A DNA stretch of 61,375 bases, from NCBI GenBank assembly GCA_017994815.1, contig JAGOJY010000002.1, positions 136,001 through 197,375 of the forward strand, given 5' to 3'. Position 1 is the first letter of the stretch. Each line of letters opens with the position of its first letter. Position numbers and translations under genes: made by a program. This document shows, in pieces, positions 46,481 through 55,421 of the stretch. This DNA comes from Acidobacteriota bacterium (GTDB lineage Bacteria > Acidobacteriota > Polarisedimenticolia > J045). Under the pieces are notes generated by a model. That model saw only the letters and a program-made list of their open reading frames with translations, searched no databases and was not told the DNA's origin.

Positions 46481-47125
46481 ATGAACAAGCGCCCACCGAA
46501 TCGCCGCAAGAAGATCCTGATCGACGGCCTGCAGTACCGGCTGCTGGGCTTCAACCTCCTGTACTTCAGCGTCTTCGTCTTCGCGCTGCTGGTCGCGCTG
46601 TTCGGCCCGCTGTTCGTCACCCTCTACAGCGACACCGCTGGCGTGCACGAGAAGGACCGCGCGGCGCTGGAGTTCCTCGCCCTGCACGCGCGGATCTGGC
46701 CCGCGGCGATCCTGATGGCGCTCTTGTTCGGCGTGCACGCGACCTTCGTCTCGCACCGGATCGCGGGCCCCTTGTACCGCTTCCGCAAGGTCCACGAAGC
46801 GGTCGCGGCGGGCGACATCTCCCAGACGGTCGTGCTGCGCAAGCACGACTACCTGACCGAGGACGCCGAGACGATCAACCGCATGCTGGTCGCGCTGCGC
46901 GGGTCGGTGCAGAGCATGCGCGAGCACTGCGCGCTGGCGCAGGGCGCGCTCGACCGGGTGGCGAAGGGCGCGGCAGGCAACCCGGAGATGGCGGAAGCGG
47001 TGGTGCAGATCGCCGCGGAGCTGGCCTCCTTGCGCGCGGCGCTCGGCGCGTTGCGCACCGAGCGCACCGCGGCGCCGGCTCCCGCCCCCGCGGCGCCGCA
47101 AGCCGCGGAACTCGCGGCCCGCTAG
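46481..47125 (+). CDS. Two-helix membrane protein with HAMP domain
   Basis: 214 residues. Basic N terminus (MNKRPPNRRKKILIDGLQYR), two membrane helices (about 24-47 and 71-92), HAMP-like segment (about 93-145, HRIAGPLYRFRKVHEAVAAG), then a coiled coil and an Ala/Pro tail. No kinase, cyclase or methyl-accepting output domain is visible. Starts three bases after the lipoprotein stop; last of the four-gene set 43205-47125. Its stop overlaps the dapF stop tail-to-tail. It may pass a signal to the HD-GYP protein or a pilus component. Confidence 0.75.
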   Translation: MNKRPPNRRKKILIDGLQYRLLGFNLLYFSVFVFALLVALFGPLFVTLYSDTAGVHEKDRAALEFLALHARIWPAAILMALLFGVHATFVSHRIAGPLYRFRKVHEAVAAGDISQTVVLRKHDYLTEDAETINRMLVALRGSVQSMREHCALAQGALDRVAKGAAGNPEMAEAVVQIAAELASLRAALGALRTERTAAPAPAPAAPQAAELAAR

Positions 47126-47937
47126 GGGCGGCCGGCCGCGGGCAGCGATTCCGCGGCGAGTTCGCCGCGGAAGACGATCCGCGCCTCGCCCCGCAGGAGC
47201 GCCGGGCCGGCGCCCGGCAGGAGCCGCACGGACAGCGGCACGCCCGCGGGCGGGATCACCGTCAGCTCCAGCCCCGACCCCGGCGGGTCCTCGACGAACG
47301 CTGCGGCGGCCCACGCCGCGCTGCCGCAGGCCAGCGTCTCCCCCGAACCGCGCTCGAGCGTGCGCACGCGCAACCGGCCGGGCGCCTGCTCGCCGATCGC
47401 AGTCACGTTGTACGTCCCGGCGAGGTCGGGCCGCGCCGCGTCCAGCGCGTCGCGCACGTCGCGGAGGGCCAAGCCGCCATCCGCCGGATCGCGGAGCACG
47501 ACGTGCCGCACCCCGGCGCACACGAGCCGCGCGCGCACCGCGCGGCCACCGGCCTCGACCTCGATCGCCGCCAGGTCGACCAGCGGGCGCGGACCCTCGA
47601 TCTCCACCGACCCGCCGTCCACGCGCGCCCGCACGGCGTGGCCGGGGAACACCAGTTCCAGCGGCGAGCCGGCGATCCCGCGCTCCACGGCGTAGCGCGC
47701 GGCGCAGCGCGCCCCGTTGCCGCAGAACTCCGCCGCCGAGCCGTCCGCGTTGCGGTAATCGATCTCGACGCGCCCGGGCACGGCCGCGACCACGGCCAAC
47801 AGGCCGTCCGCGCCGACGGAGACCGCGCGGGGGCACAGCGCCGCCGCGAGTGCGGCCGTGCCCGCCGGCAGCCCCGCCCGCGCATCGACGAGGATGAAGT
47901 CGTTGCCGGCCGCCGTCATCTTCCAGAACGTGAGCAT
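47122..47937 (-). CDS. dapF: Diaminopimelate epimerase
   Basis: Converts LL- to meso-diaminopimelate for lysine and peptidoglycan. 271 residues. KMTAAGNDFILVD at the N terminus; first catalytic Cys at 72 in NADGSAAEFCGNGARC; second in RGSGETLACGSAA near 205-210. ATG 47937 follows the FN3-type lipoprotein gene by 23 bases. GNG, GSGET and ACG motifs are complete. The distal half of the gene has the sequence GRPLVDL... typical of slow-evolving copies but no sign of decay. Confidence 0.93.
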   Translation of the reverse strand: MLTFWKMTAAGNDFILVDARAGLPAGTAALAAALCPRAVSVGADGLLAVVAAVPGRVEIDYRNADGSAAEFCGNGARCAARYAVERGIAGSPLELVFPGHAVRARVDGGSVEIEGPRPLVDLAAIEVEAGGRAVRARLVCAGVRHVVLRDPADGGLALRDVRDALDAARPDLAGTYNVTAIGEQAPGRLRVRTLERGSGETLACGSAAWAAAAFVEDPPGSGLELTVIPPAGVPLSVRLLPGAGPALLRGEARIVFRGELAAESLPAAGRP

Positions 47938-47960
47938 CCTCGCGCGCTCCCCCGCGGCGG

Positions 47961-49037
47961 TCACGGCTCGGACTGCGCCGGGCGCGGCGAGACCCAGTCG
48001 GTCGGGCCGACCGGCTCGCTGCGGTTCCCCTGCTGGTCGACGGAAATCACGCGGTAGCGGTAGCGCGTCCCCGCGACCACGTCGGGATCGATGAAGAAGG
48101 TGTCCGGGGCGTCCACACGCCCGGCCACCTCGAACAGCTCCTCGCCCTCGCGCTGGCGCTCGACGATCGTCAGCGCCTCGTCCGCCGATCCGCCGGGATA
48201 CCACAGGACGCGGACGCGGCCGGTCTCGGCGACCACGTCGAGATCGTGCGACGGCGCCGGCGGGAAGCGGTCCGCGTACGCGACCTCGGCCGCCCGCGCC
48301 GGCTCGCTCTCGACCGGCGCGGTGGTGCCCGCCTGCGCCGCCGTCGCCGTGTACCACAGCGTCTCGCCGTAGCTCGCGGTGTCGTCGAACAGGCCCGGCG
48401 GATCGATCGGCACCACGCGCCACGGCTGCCACGGCTCGGTTTCGCCGTCGCGCCAGCGGTAGACCCGCACCTCGGTGGCGCGCGGGTCGTCCGGCGCGCG
48501 CCACGCCAGGCGGACGCCGCGCTCCTCGGGCGCGGCGTCGAACGACGCGAGCGCGGGCAGCGGCGGGCGTGCGGGCGCGAGCAGCTTGCGCGCGGAAACG
48601 AACGAGCGCGCGCGGCGGTCCTGCAGCGCGAGCGCCAGCACGAACGCCTGCGCGTCGCCGAGCTGCGCGAGCGGGAGGCTGTCCCGGCGCGTGACGGTCT
48701 GCCCCAGCTCGGCCGGCGCGAACGCCGGCAGCAGCACGGCGCGCGCATTGCGCTGGAACTCGCGGGCCCGCGACGGCGAGTCGAGCGCGCCCGGCTCGGC
48801 GCCCGGACCGGGGGCGCCAACCAGCACCGCGGGCGTGGCGGGCGGGCGCAGCGGCCGCGATTCGGTGGCGCTCAGGTGGTACTGCGCGCGCAACTGCACG
48901 TTGTCGCCGCGCTGGCGGTACTCGACCTGCCGCGGCGTCTCCGGGATGCGGGGCAACGGCGGCAGCGGCGGACCGCGGTGACCGCAGGCCACGGCGGCCA
49001 GCACCGCCAGCGCGAGCGCGCCCGGGACCGTCCTCAC
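47961..49037 (-). CDS. Lipoprotein with fibronectin type III-like domains
   Basis: 358 residues. Lipoprotein signal with Cys18 (LALAVLAAVACGHRG), then a Pro-rich stretch and beta-rich repeats of FN3 type: VRLAWRAPDDPRATEVRVYR, LWYTATAAQ, RVRVLWYPGGSADEALTIVE, and TRYRYRVISVDQQGNRSEPV at the end of the last domain. The GTG at 49037 overlaps the hslU stop (GTGA). Similar short lipoproteins are often near dapF/lysA genes in related genomes, but function is unknown. Likely outer-membrane anchored. Confidence 0.75.
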   Translation of the reverse strand: MRTVPGALALAVLAAVACGHRGPPLPPLPRIPETPRQVEYRQRGDNVQLRAQYHLSATESRPLRPPATPAVLVGAPGPGAEPGALDSPSRAREFQRNARAVLLPAFAPAELGQTVTRRDSLPLAQLGDAQAFVLALALQDRRARSFVSARKLLAPARPPLPALASFDAAPEERGVRLAWRAPDDPRATEVRVYRWRDGETEPWQPWRVVPIDPPGLFDDTASYGETLWYTATAAQAGTTAPVESEPARAAEVAYADRFPPAPSHDLDVVAETGRVRVLWYPGGSADEALTIVERQREGEELFEVAGRVDAPDTFFIDPDVVAGTRYRYRVISVDQQGNRSEPVGPTDWVSPRPAQSEP

Positions 49038-50422
49038 AGCACGTAGCGCGCGAGGTCGTGCCGGGCGGCCACCTCGCCGAGCGCCCGGCGCACCTGCGCC
49101 GCGTCGATGACCACCGCCCCGCGCTGCTCGTCCGGCGCGTCGAACAGCACCGGGTCGAGCACCCGCTCGAGGATCGTCACCAGCCGCCGCGCGCCGATGT
49201 CCTCGGTCAGCTCGTTGACCTCGTCGGCCAGCGACGCGATCGCCTCCACGGCGTCGTCGGTGATCTGCAGCTCGACCCCCTCGACCTGCAAGAGCGCCTG
49301 GTACTGCCGGACCAGCGAGTTCTCCGGCTCGCGCAGGATCCGCACGAGGTCCTCGCGCTTGAGGCGCGACAGCTCGACGCGGATCGGGAAGCGCCCCTGC
49401 AGCTCGGGGATCAGGTCGGAGGGCTTGGCGATGTGGAACGCGCCGGCGGCGACGAACAGGACGTGGTCCGTGCGCACCGGCCCGTGCTTGGTCTGGACGA
49501 TGGTGCCCTCGACGATCGGCAACAGGTCGCGCTGGACGCCCTGCCGGCTGACGTCCGGTCCCGCCCCGGCGTGGCCGGCGCCGGCGACCTTGTCGATCTC
49601 GTCGATGAAGATGATCCCGGACTGCTCGGCGCGCGCGATCGCCTCGCGCGCGAGCTGCTCCTTGTCCAGCCGGCGCTCTTCCTCGTCCTTCTGCAGCACC
49701 GAGCGCGCCTCGGCGACCGTCATGCGGCGCCGGCGCGTTCTCTGGCCGAACATGCCGGGCATCATGTCGCCGAGCCGGACGTCGATCTCGTCCATCCCCG
49801 GCCCGCCCGCGATGCGGAACGCGGCCGGCGCATCCTCGGCGACCTCCACGTCCACGACGCGGTCCTCCAGCTCGCCGTCGCGCAGCCGTGCCCGCAGCTC
49901 CTCGCGGCTGCCGACCCACTCGCGCGCCTGGTCCGCCGAGGCGGGCGCCGCGCGCGGCCCGGCCAGCGCCTCGAGCAGCCGGTCCTCGACCGCACGCGCC
50001 GCGGCCGCCGCGACCTCGCGCCGGCGGTCGCGCCGGACCATCTCGATCGCGATCTCGACGAGGTCGCGCACCATCGACTCGCAGTCGCGGCCGACGTAGC
50101 CGACCTCGGTGTACTTGGTCGCCTCGACCTTCAGGAACGGGCTGCCCGTCAGGCGCGCCAGCCGGCGCGCGATCTCCGTCTTGCCGACCCCGGTCGGCCC
50201 GATCATCAGGATGTTCTTCGGCAGGACTTCCTCGGCCAGCGCCGGCGGGAGCTGGCGCCGGCGCCAGCGGTTGCGCAGCGCGATCGCCACCGCGCGCTTG
50301 GCCGCCGACTGGCCGACGATGTAGCGGTCGAGCTCGGCCACGACCTGCCGCGGCGTGAGGTTGTCCGCGCCCGGCTCCCCGCCCCCGAACGGCGCCTGCC
50401 CGGGCCCCATGTAGAAGACCAT
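49034..50422 (-). CDS. hslU: HslU (ClpY) ATPase of the HslUV protease
   Basis: Hexameric AAA+ unfoldase that feeds HslV. About 462 residues. LTPRQVVAELDRYIVGQ at the start, Walker A GPTGVGKTEIARRLA, pore loop GYVGRD (TEVGYVGRDCES), the inserted I domain (about 110-240, charged), Walker B IIFIDEIDK, and C-terminal sensor regions GARRLVTILERVLD; the last residues RYVL match the tail that docks into HslV. ATG 50422 shares one base with the hslV stop; a GTG one codon earlier would give a GTGA overlap. Confidence 0.95.
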   Translation of the reverse strand: MVFYMGPGQAPFGGGEPGADNLTPRQVVAELDRYIVGQSAAKRAVAIALRNRWRRRQLPPALAEEVLPKNILMIGPTGVGKTEIARRLARLTGSPFLKVEATKYTEVGYVGRDCESMVRDLVEIAIEMVRRDRRREVAAAAARAVEDRLLEALAGPRAAPASADQAREWVGSREELRARLRDGELEDRVVDVEVAEDAPAAFRIAGGPGMDEIDVRLGDMMPGMFGQRTRRRRMTVAEARSVLQKDEEERRLDKEQLAREAIARAEQSGIIFIDEIDKVAGAGHAGAGPDVSRQGVQRDLLPIVEGTIVQTKHGPVRTDHVLFVAAGAFHIAKPSDLIPELQGRFPIRVELSRLKREDLVRILREPENSLVRQYQALLQVEGVELQITDDAVEAIASLADEVNELTEDIGARRLVTILERVLDPVLFDAPDEQRGAVVIDAAQVRRALGEVAARHDLARYVL

Positions 50423-50967
50423 CACGGCTCCGCTTCCAGCGACTCGCAGACGATCCGGTCGTTGGTGTAGATGTCGAGCGCGGCGGCGATCGCCAGCGCC
50501 TCGCGGGCGATGTCGGCCGGGGCCAGCTCGGTGTGCGCCAACAGCGCGCGCGCGGCCGCGAGCGCGGCCGCGCCGCCGCTGCCGACCGCGATCGCGCCGT
50601 CGTCCGGCTCGATCAGGTCGCCGGTGCCGGAGAGCATCAGCGTGCGCTCGCGGTCGGCGACGAGCAGCACCGCCTGCAGCCGCCGCAGCGCGCGATCGGT
50701 GCGCCAGTCCTGGACCAGCTCGATCGCGGCGCGCTCCAGCCGGCCGCCGTGCTGTTCCAGCCGCTCCTCGAAGCGCGCGAACAGGGCGAAGGCATCGGCG
50801 GCGCCGCCGGCGAACCCCGCGAGCACGCGGCCGCCGGCCAGCCGGCGGACCTTGCGGGCACCGGCCTTGACGACCGTGCGCCCGAGGGTGACCTGGCCGT
50901 CGGCCGCGAACGCCACCGCCGCGCCGCGCCGCACCGCCAACACCGTCGTCCCGTGGACAAGGGCCAC
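50422..50967 (-). CDS. hslV: HslV (ClpQ) threonine protease subunit
   Basis: Proteasome-like peptidase of HslUV. 181 residues encoded. The mature N-terminal threonine is seen in [20 protein letters not shown]; it is preceded by a six-residue MALVHG-type propeptide, longer than in E. coli (one Met) and similar in length to the five or six residues of Bacillus Clp[21 protein letters not shown] and [19 protein letters not shown] are conserved. GTG 50967 has AGGAGG five bases upstream; the upstream in-frame Met codons fall beyond the likely promoter. Confidence 0.94.
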   Translation of the reverse strand: MALVHGTTVLAVRRGAAVAFAADGQVTLGRTVVKAGARKVRRLAGGRVLAGFAGGAADAFALFARFEERLEQHGGRLERAAIELVQDWRTDRALRRLQAVLLVADRERTLMLSGTGDLIEPDDGAIAVGSGGAAALAAARALLAHTELAPADIAREALAIAAALDIYTNDRIVCESLEAEP

Positions 50968-51010
50968 GCGCGCCTCCTCGAGCGAAGAAATGCCGGCGCA
51001 AGTGCTCGAC

Positions 51011-51018
51011 CCTATATT
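51011..51018. promoter_or_regulatory. AT-rich patch, shared divergent promoter of hslVU and the hybrid kinase
   Basis: CTATATT is the only AT-rich stretch between hslV (GTG 50967) and the kinase start (TTG 51068). TATATT (51013-51018) would be a -10 for the plus strand and TATAGG (51016-51011) for the minus strand. No strong -35 on either side. Confidence 0.35.
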
Positions 51019-51067
51019 CCCCCGCGGGGCCGCCACCGTAAAGTGTGGCCGCACGGGCGAGCCGCGT

Positions 51068-53398
51068 TTGAGTTCATCCGGGAACAGCTGGCCGACGGTC
51101 CTGTACGTCGCGCTCGTCACCGCGGCCGGAACCGCGGCGGGGATCGCGTTGCTCCGGACCGCGCCCGGGGCCACCCCGGCCGACCTCCTCGCGCTCCTCG
51201 CGTTCGGCAGCCTCGGGCTGGCCTGGACGCTCTTGACCTTCACCGTCGCGCGCCGGCATCGCGGGCGCGTGGCGGTCTGGATGGCCCCGGCCGCGTTCCA
51301 GGCCCTGCTGCCGATCGCCCCGCCGTGGGTGGTCGCCGCGGCGCTGTTGGCCACGCTGGCCCTGGACTGCGCGGTCCACCGCCGGCGGCAGATCCAGACG
51401 CTGTTCAACTTCGGCCAGTCGCTCGCCTGCGCCTGGTGCGCGGTCCAGGTCACGGCGGCCGTGCGCGGCAGCCTGCCCGGCCTGGCCGGCATCGGCGCCT
51501 CGGCGCTGGCCGGTGCGCTGACCTACTCCGCGGTCGGCAGCCTGCTCGTGCAGTCGATCATCTACATCAGCTCGCGGCGCTCGCTGCGCGACAGCGGCAT
51601 CACCGGCTACTCGGTCGTCATCAACGAGGTCGTGGTCAGCTGCTTCGCCGCGCTGATGGCGCTCTCGTGGTCGGTGCACCCGGCGCTTCTGGCGGTCGCC
51701 GTCATCCCGCTGACGCTGCTGTTCCTGCTGCTCAGCCGGCTGGAGCGGCGCGAGCGCGACCTCAGCCAGCGCCAGAAGGAACTGCAGACGATCCAGGAAC
51801 TCGGGCTGCAGGTCAGCGCGCACCTCGAGGTCGGCGAGCTCGGACCGGTCGTCGTGCGCATCGTGGCCGAGGACCTGCACGCGCGCGGCGCCCTGCTCGC
51901 CTTTCGCGAGCCCGAGGGACGCGAGTTCAACGTCGCCGCGCTCCTGGACCGCTCGGCGACGCCGGTCGAGCTGCGCGCCAACCGCCTGCGCCGCGCCGCG
52001 TTCGACGACGCGTTCCTCGAGCGCGGCGAGCCGGCGATCGGCGCGGCGGCCGACGTCGCGGCGACGCCGGAGCTGGCGGGGTTCGACGCGACCGCGTTCA
52101 TCGCCCAGCCGTTGACCATCCTCGGCCGTCCCGACGGGATGATCCTCGTCTTCGACGGCGGCCAGCGCGAGCCGTTCACCATCCAGGACGCGCAGCGCCT
52201 GGCGGCGCTGGCCCGCTTCGTCGAGGTCGCGCTGGACAACGCGCGGCTGTACGACGACGTGAAGAAGATGCGCGACGCGGTGATCCAGAGCGAGAAGCTG
52301 ACCGCGCTGGGCCAGCTCGTGTCCGGCGTCGCGCACGAGCTGAACAACCCCTTGGCGACGATCATCGGCACCGCGGAACTGTGCGGCGGCCTCGAGCCGG
52401 GCGCGCGCACCGCGGGCATGCTCCAGCGCATCCAGCGCGAGGCCCAGCGCGCCTCGCGCATCGTGCGCAGCCTGTTGACGTTCTCGCGCCACCACAAGCC
52501 GGAGATCGGCTGGCACGACCTGTCGGCGATCATCGGCGAGCTGGTCGAGATGCGCGAGTACAGCTGCCGCGTGCGCAACATCGCGCTGCGCACCGAGCTG
52601 GACCCGCACCTGCCGCTGGTGCGCGTGGACGAGCACCAGCTGCACCAGGTGCTGCTGAACCTCGTCACCAACGCCGAGCAGTCGATCGAGGAGACGGGCC
52701 GGCCCGGCACGGTCCTGGTGCGCACGGCGCGCGACGGCCGGCGGGTGCGGATCGAGGTCTCGGACGACGGCCCCGGGATCCCGGAGGAGGTCCTGGAGAA
52801 GATCTTCAACCCGTTCTTCACGACCAAGCCGGTCGGCAAGGGCACGGGGCTGGGGCTGTCGATCTGCTACGGCATCGTGCAGGAACACGGCGGGACGATC
52901 CGCGTGCGCAGCGTCCCGGGAGGCGGCGCGACGTTCGCCGTCGAGCTGCCGGTCCCGGACGGCGCGCCGCGCTGCGCGGTGGCAGCCGAGGCCGCCGCCT
53001 CGCCGGTGAGCGCGCCGGCACCGGCCGCGGGCCGCGCGCTGGTCGTGGACGACGAGGAGGGCGTCCGCTCGGTGCTGGCGGAGGCCCTCGGCGCCTGGGG
53101 CTTCTCGGTCGCGACCGCGGCGACCGGTCACGAAGCGCTCGACCTGCTCGCCGCCGAGCGTTTCCGGGTCGCGATCGTCGACCTGCGCATGCCCGGCCTC
53201 GACGGGCCGGGCGTCTACGAACGCGCGCGCGAACTGGGGATCCCGCTCCCGCCGGTGGTGTTTTCGACGGGCGACGCGGGCGGCGACGAGGCCCGCGAGT
53301 TCCTCGCCCGCGCGGGCGCGCCGGTGTTGATGAAACCCTTCACGCTGCTCACGCTGCGGGAGACGCTCGACGCGCTCCTCGAACCGGTGCCGTGCTGA
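51068..53398 (+). CDS. Hybrid sensor histidine kinase with GAF domain and C-terminal receiver
   Basis: About 776 residues. Up to six membrane helices in residues 10-225, a short coiled coil, a GAF domain (about 250-395), HisKA with H-box [21 protein letters not shown] near 418, HATPase with [21 protein letters not shown] and [15 protein letters not shown], and a receiver domain (about 657-775) with DDEE, phosphoacceptor Asp in [10 protein letters not shown] near 705, and Lys in LMKPFT. Start at TTG 51068; the ATG at 50990 lies upstream of the presumed -10 and is rejected. No partner regulator is adjacent. Confidence 0.88.
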   Translation: MSSSGNSWPTVLYVALVTAAGTAAGIALLRTAPGATPADLLALLAFGSLGLAWTLLTFTVARRHRGRVAVWMAPAAFQALLPIAPPWVVAAALLATLALDCAVHRRRQIQTLFNFGQSLACAWCAVQVTAAVRGSLPGLAGIGASALAGALTYSAVGSLLVQSIIYISSRRSLRDSGITGYSVVINEVVVSCFAALMALSWSVHPALLAVAVIPLTLLFLLLSRLERRERDLSQRQKELQTIQELGLQVSAHLEVGELGPVVVRIVAEDLHARGALLAFREPEGREFNVAALLDRSATPVELRANRLRRAAFDDAFLERGEPAIGAAADVAATPELAGFDATAFIAQPLTILGRPDGMILVFDGGQREPFTIQDAQRLAALARFVEVALDNARLYDDVKKMRDAVIQSEKLTALGQLVSGVAHELNNPLATIIGTAELCGGLEPGARTAGMLQRIQREAQRASRIVRSLLTFSRHHKPEIGWHDLSAIIGELVEMREYSCRVRNIALRTELDPHLPLVRVDEHQLHQVLLNLVTNAEQSIEETGRPGTVLVRTARDGRRVRIEVSDDGPGIPEEVLEKIFNPFFTTKPVGKGTGLGLSICYGIVQEHGGTIRVRSVPGGGATFAVELPVPDGAPRCAVAAEAAASPVSAPAPAAGRALVVDDEEGVRSVLAEALGAWGFSVATAATGHEALDLLAAERFRVAIVDLRMPGLDGPGVYERARELGIPLPPVVFSTGDAGGDEAREFLARAGAPVLMKPFTLLTLRETLDALLEPVPC

Positions 53399-53472
53399 GG
53401 GGCCACTCCCGGTTTCGTTGATCGAGCGCCGTCAGCGGCGAGACCGGACGGACGGACGCCGGTCAGCGACAG

Positions 53473-54288
53473 CTATCCCCCATGCAGCGCCCCGACCGCG
53501 GGCGCCTTGCCGTCGATCTCCTCGAGGATCTTCTGGGCCGGCGCGGCGAAGTTCCCACGCGGGTAGTCGGCCAGCAGCCGGCTGAGCGCGAGGCGCGCCT
53601 GCTCCGGGTCGCCGACCGCGCGGTACGACTGCGCCATCAGGAAGAACGCCTCCTCGCGCCGGCTGGAACCCGGGTACTGGTCGATCACCGTGTTCAGCCG
53701 GCCGATCGCGCCGGGGTACTGCTTGAGGTCGAAGTAGAACTTCGCCACCAGCCACTCGTGCTCGGCGAGCCGTCCCTGCGCCTGCGCCGCCATCGAGCGC
53801 GTCGCCGGCAGCCACGGGTCGTTCGGCGGAAGCTCCCGCATCATCGCCTCGAAGTGGTCGCGCGCGCGCCGCGCGTACTCCTGGTCGTTCTGCGGCTCCT
53901 CGGCCTGGGCCAAAAGGCACGCGCCAACCTGGTACCGCGCGTAGCGCGCGCGCGGGTGCAGGGGGTAGAAGCTGACGAACTGCTCGTAGCGGTTCTGGGC
54001 CTCGACGAGGCTGATCGTGTCGCCCTGGTAGAAGTAGGCGTCGGCCAACAGGAGCTTCAGTTCCGGGTCCATCTCCTCGGGCACCGGCGTGACCATGCCG
54101 ATGTCGCCGAGCAGGCGGATCGCCTCGAGGAACCGCCGGCGCTCGATGCTCTCCTGCGCGCGGCGGAACAACACCTCGTTGTCGCCGAGCAGCTCGCGGC
54201 GATCGCCGCGGTGACAGCCCGCGAGCCCGACGAGCAGCAGCGGGACCGCAACTCGCCGGAGAACGCGCGCGTTTTTCACGAGAGCCAT
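53473..54288 (-). CDS. bamD: Outer-membrane assembly lipoprotein BamD
   Basis: Essential lipoprotein of the BAM complex. 271 residues. Lipobox LLLVGLAGC with Cys at 25, then TPR-like helices: FLEAIRLLGDIG, LLLADAYFYQGDTISLVEAQNRYEQFVSFYPLHPRARYARYQVG (typical of the YfiO/ComL family), PGAIGRLNTVIDQYPGSSRREEAFFLMAQSY and ALSRLLADYPRGNFAAPA. ATG 54288 lies inside the end of the thioesterase gene (13-base overlap). Ends close to the convergent hybrid kinase gene. Confidence 0.9.
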   Translation of the reverse strand: MALVKNARVLRRVAVPLLLVGLAGCHRGDRRELLGDNEVLFRRAQESIERRRFLEAIRLLGDIGMVTPVPEEMDPELKLLLADAYFYQGDTISLVEAQNRYEQFVSFYPLHPRARYARYQVGACLLAQAEEPQNDQEYARRARDHFEAMMRELPPNDPWLPATRSMAAQAQGRLAEHEWLVAKFYFDLKQYPGAIGRLNTVIDQYPGSSRREEAFFLMAQSYRAVGDPEQARLALSRLLADYPRGNFAAPAQKILEEIDGKAPAVGALHGG

Positions 54289-54674
54289 GCCGCCAACCTC
54301 TCCCTCACCGCGGGCGGGACCCGCCGCGCCCGGCCGCGCCGGTCGATCGCCACGTGGACCGTGAAGCCCTCGGCGAGGAGTTCGCCGCTGCCCGGCCGCA
54401 CGACCTGGTACTCGAAACGGACCCTGAGACCGGAGAGTTCCCGGATCGTCGTCCGCACCGCCAGCTCCTCATCGTAGCGCGCGGCACGCCGAAAGCACGC
54501 GCCGGCTTCGATGATCGGGAAAAACACCCCCAGCTCGTCCTCGGCCTCGCGGTAGCTCAGGCCCGAGCTGCGCATCACCTCGGTGCGGCCGAGCTCGAAC
54601 CAGACGAAGTACTGCGCGTGGTGCACGAACCCCATCCGGTCCACCTCCGGGTAGCGCACCCGGAACGGCGTCAC
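54276..54674 (-). CDS. YbgC/FadM-type acyl-CoA thioesterase
   Basis: 132 residues, a hotdog-fold protein of the 4-hydroxybenzoyl-CoA thioesterase group. The signature is RYPEVDRMGFVHHAQYFVWFELGRTEVMR, containing the active-site Asp in the usual place; LRVRFEYQVVRPGSGELLAEGFTVHVAID follows. YbgC members often sit next to tol/pal or BAM genes. The GTG at 54674 is the best start; it lies 42 bases after rpe and the protein then has the family's normal length. Confidence 0.85.
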   Translation of the reverse strand: MTPFRVRYPEVDRMGFVHHAQYFVWFELGRTEVMRSSGLSYREAEDELGVFFPIIEAGACFRRAARYDEELAVRTTIRELSGLRVRFEYQVVRPGSGELLAEGFTVHVAIDRRGRARRVPPAVRERLAAWLS

Positions 54675-54715
54675 CTCGGTGCGACCGCCGGCGGCCGGCC
54701 CCGGCGCGCCGGTGT

Positions 54716-55390
54716 TCAGAGCCCCTCCTCCGCCGCGCGGCGCAGCGCCGCGATCGCGGCAGCGGGGTCGGGCGTGCCGAACACCGCGTTGCCGGCGACC
54801 AGGCAGCAGGCCCCGGCCCGCACGAGCGCCGCCGCGTTCGCCGGCCCGACGCCGCCGTCGACCTGCACCAAAGTCGGGAGCTGGCACCGGCCGAGCATCG
54901 CCCGCAGCCGCTCGATCTTCGACAGCGACGCGGCGATGAACTCCTGGCCCGAGAAGCCCGGGTTGACCGACATCACCAGCACCAGGTCCACGTCGGGGAG
55001 GATCTCCGAGAGCGCCTCGACCGGCGTCGCCGGGTTGAGCGCGACGCCGGGAGAGGCGCCGGCATCGCGGATCGCCTGCACGGTCCGGTGCAGGTGCGGG
55101 CACGCCTCGACGTGCACGGTGATCCGCGCCGCACCGGCCTCGGCGAACCGGCCGACCCACGCGTCCGCGTTCTCGATCATCAGGTGGCAATCGAGGGGCA
55201 GCCGCGTGGCCTTGGCCAGCGCGGCCACGACCGGCGGGCCGATCGTCAGGTTGGGCACGAAGTGCCCGTCCATGACGTCAACGTGGACCAGGTCGGCCCC
55301 GGCGCGCGCGATCAACTCCAGCGCCTCGGCGAGCCGCGCGAAATCGGCCGACAGGATGGACGGGGCGAGCAGGACCGGTCCCGCGCTCAT
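54716..55390 (-). CDS. rpe: Ribulose-phosphate 3-epimerase
   Basis: Interconverts ribulose 5-phosphate and xylulose 5-phosphate in the pentose phosphate pathway. 224 residues, a TIM barrel. APSILSADFARL, LVHVDVMDGHFVPNLTIGP (metal His and catalytic Asp), DCHLMIENAD, VMSVNPGFSGQEFI, VDGGVGPANA and CCLVAGNAVFG are all present. ATG 55390 has GGAGGAAAG upstream and a -10-like CATAAT at 55414-55409. Confidence 0.95.
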   Translation of the reverse strand: MSAGPVLLAPSILSADFARLAEALELIARAGADLVHVDVMDGHFVPNLTIGPPVVAALAKATRLPLDCHLMIENADAWVGRFAEAGAARITVHVEACPHLHRTVQAIRDAGASPGVALNPATPVEALSEILPDVDLVLVMSVNPGFSGQEFIAASLSKIERLRAMLGRCQLPTLVQVDGGVGPANAAALVRAGACCLVAGNAVFGTPDPAAAIAALRRAAEEGL

Positions 55391-55408
55391 CGCCTTTCCT
55401 CCGCCGGG

Positions 55409-55414
55409 ATTATG
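55409..55414 (-). promoter_or_regulatory. Candidate -10 element of rpe
   Basis: On the minus strand CATAAT (5/6) lies 18 bases before ATG 55390, leaving a leader of about 12 bases that still includes the GGAGG ribosome binding site. It is squeezed into the 31-bp gap after the PASTA gene. Confidence 0.35.
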
Positions 55415-55421
55415 ACCGTCC

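Noticed and set aside
50990..51067. ATG at 50990 as start of the hybrid kinase
   Set aside because: It would put the only -10-like element (51013-51018) inside the gene, has no ribosome binding site, and adds a non-conserved segment before the first membrane helix.
53427..53440. Hairpin CGCCG/CGGCG between the hybrid kinase and bamD as a terminator
   Set aside because: Only 5 bp with no T-run on either side; too weak in a GC-rich background.
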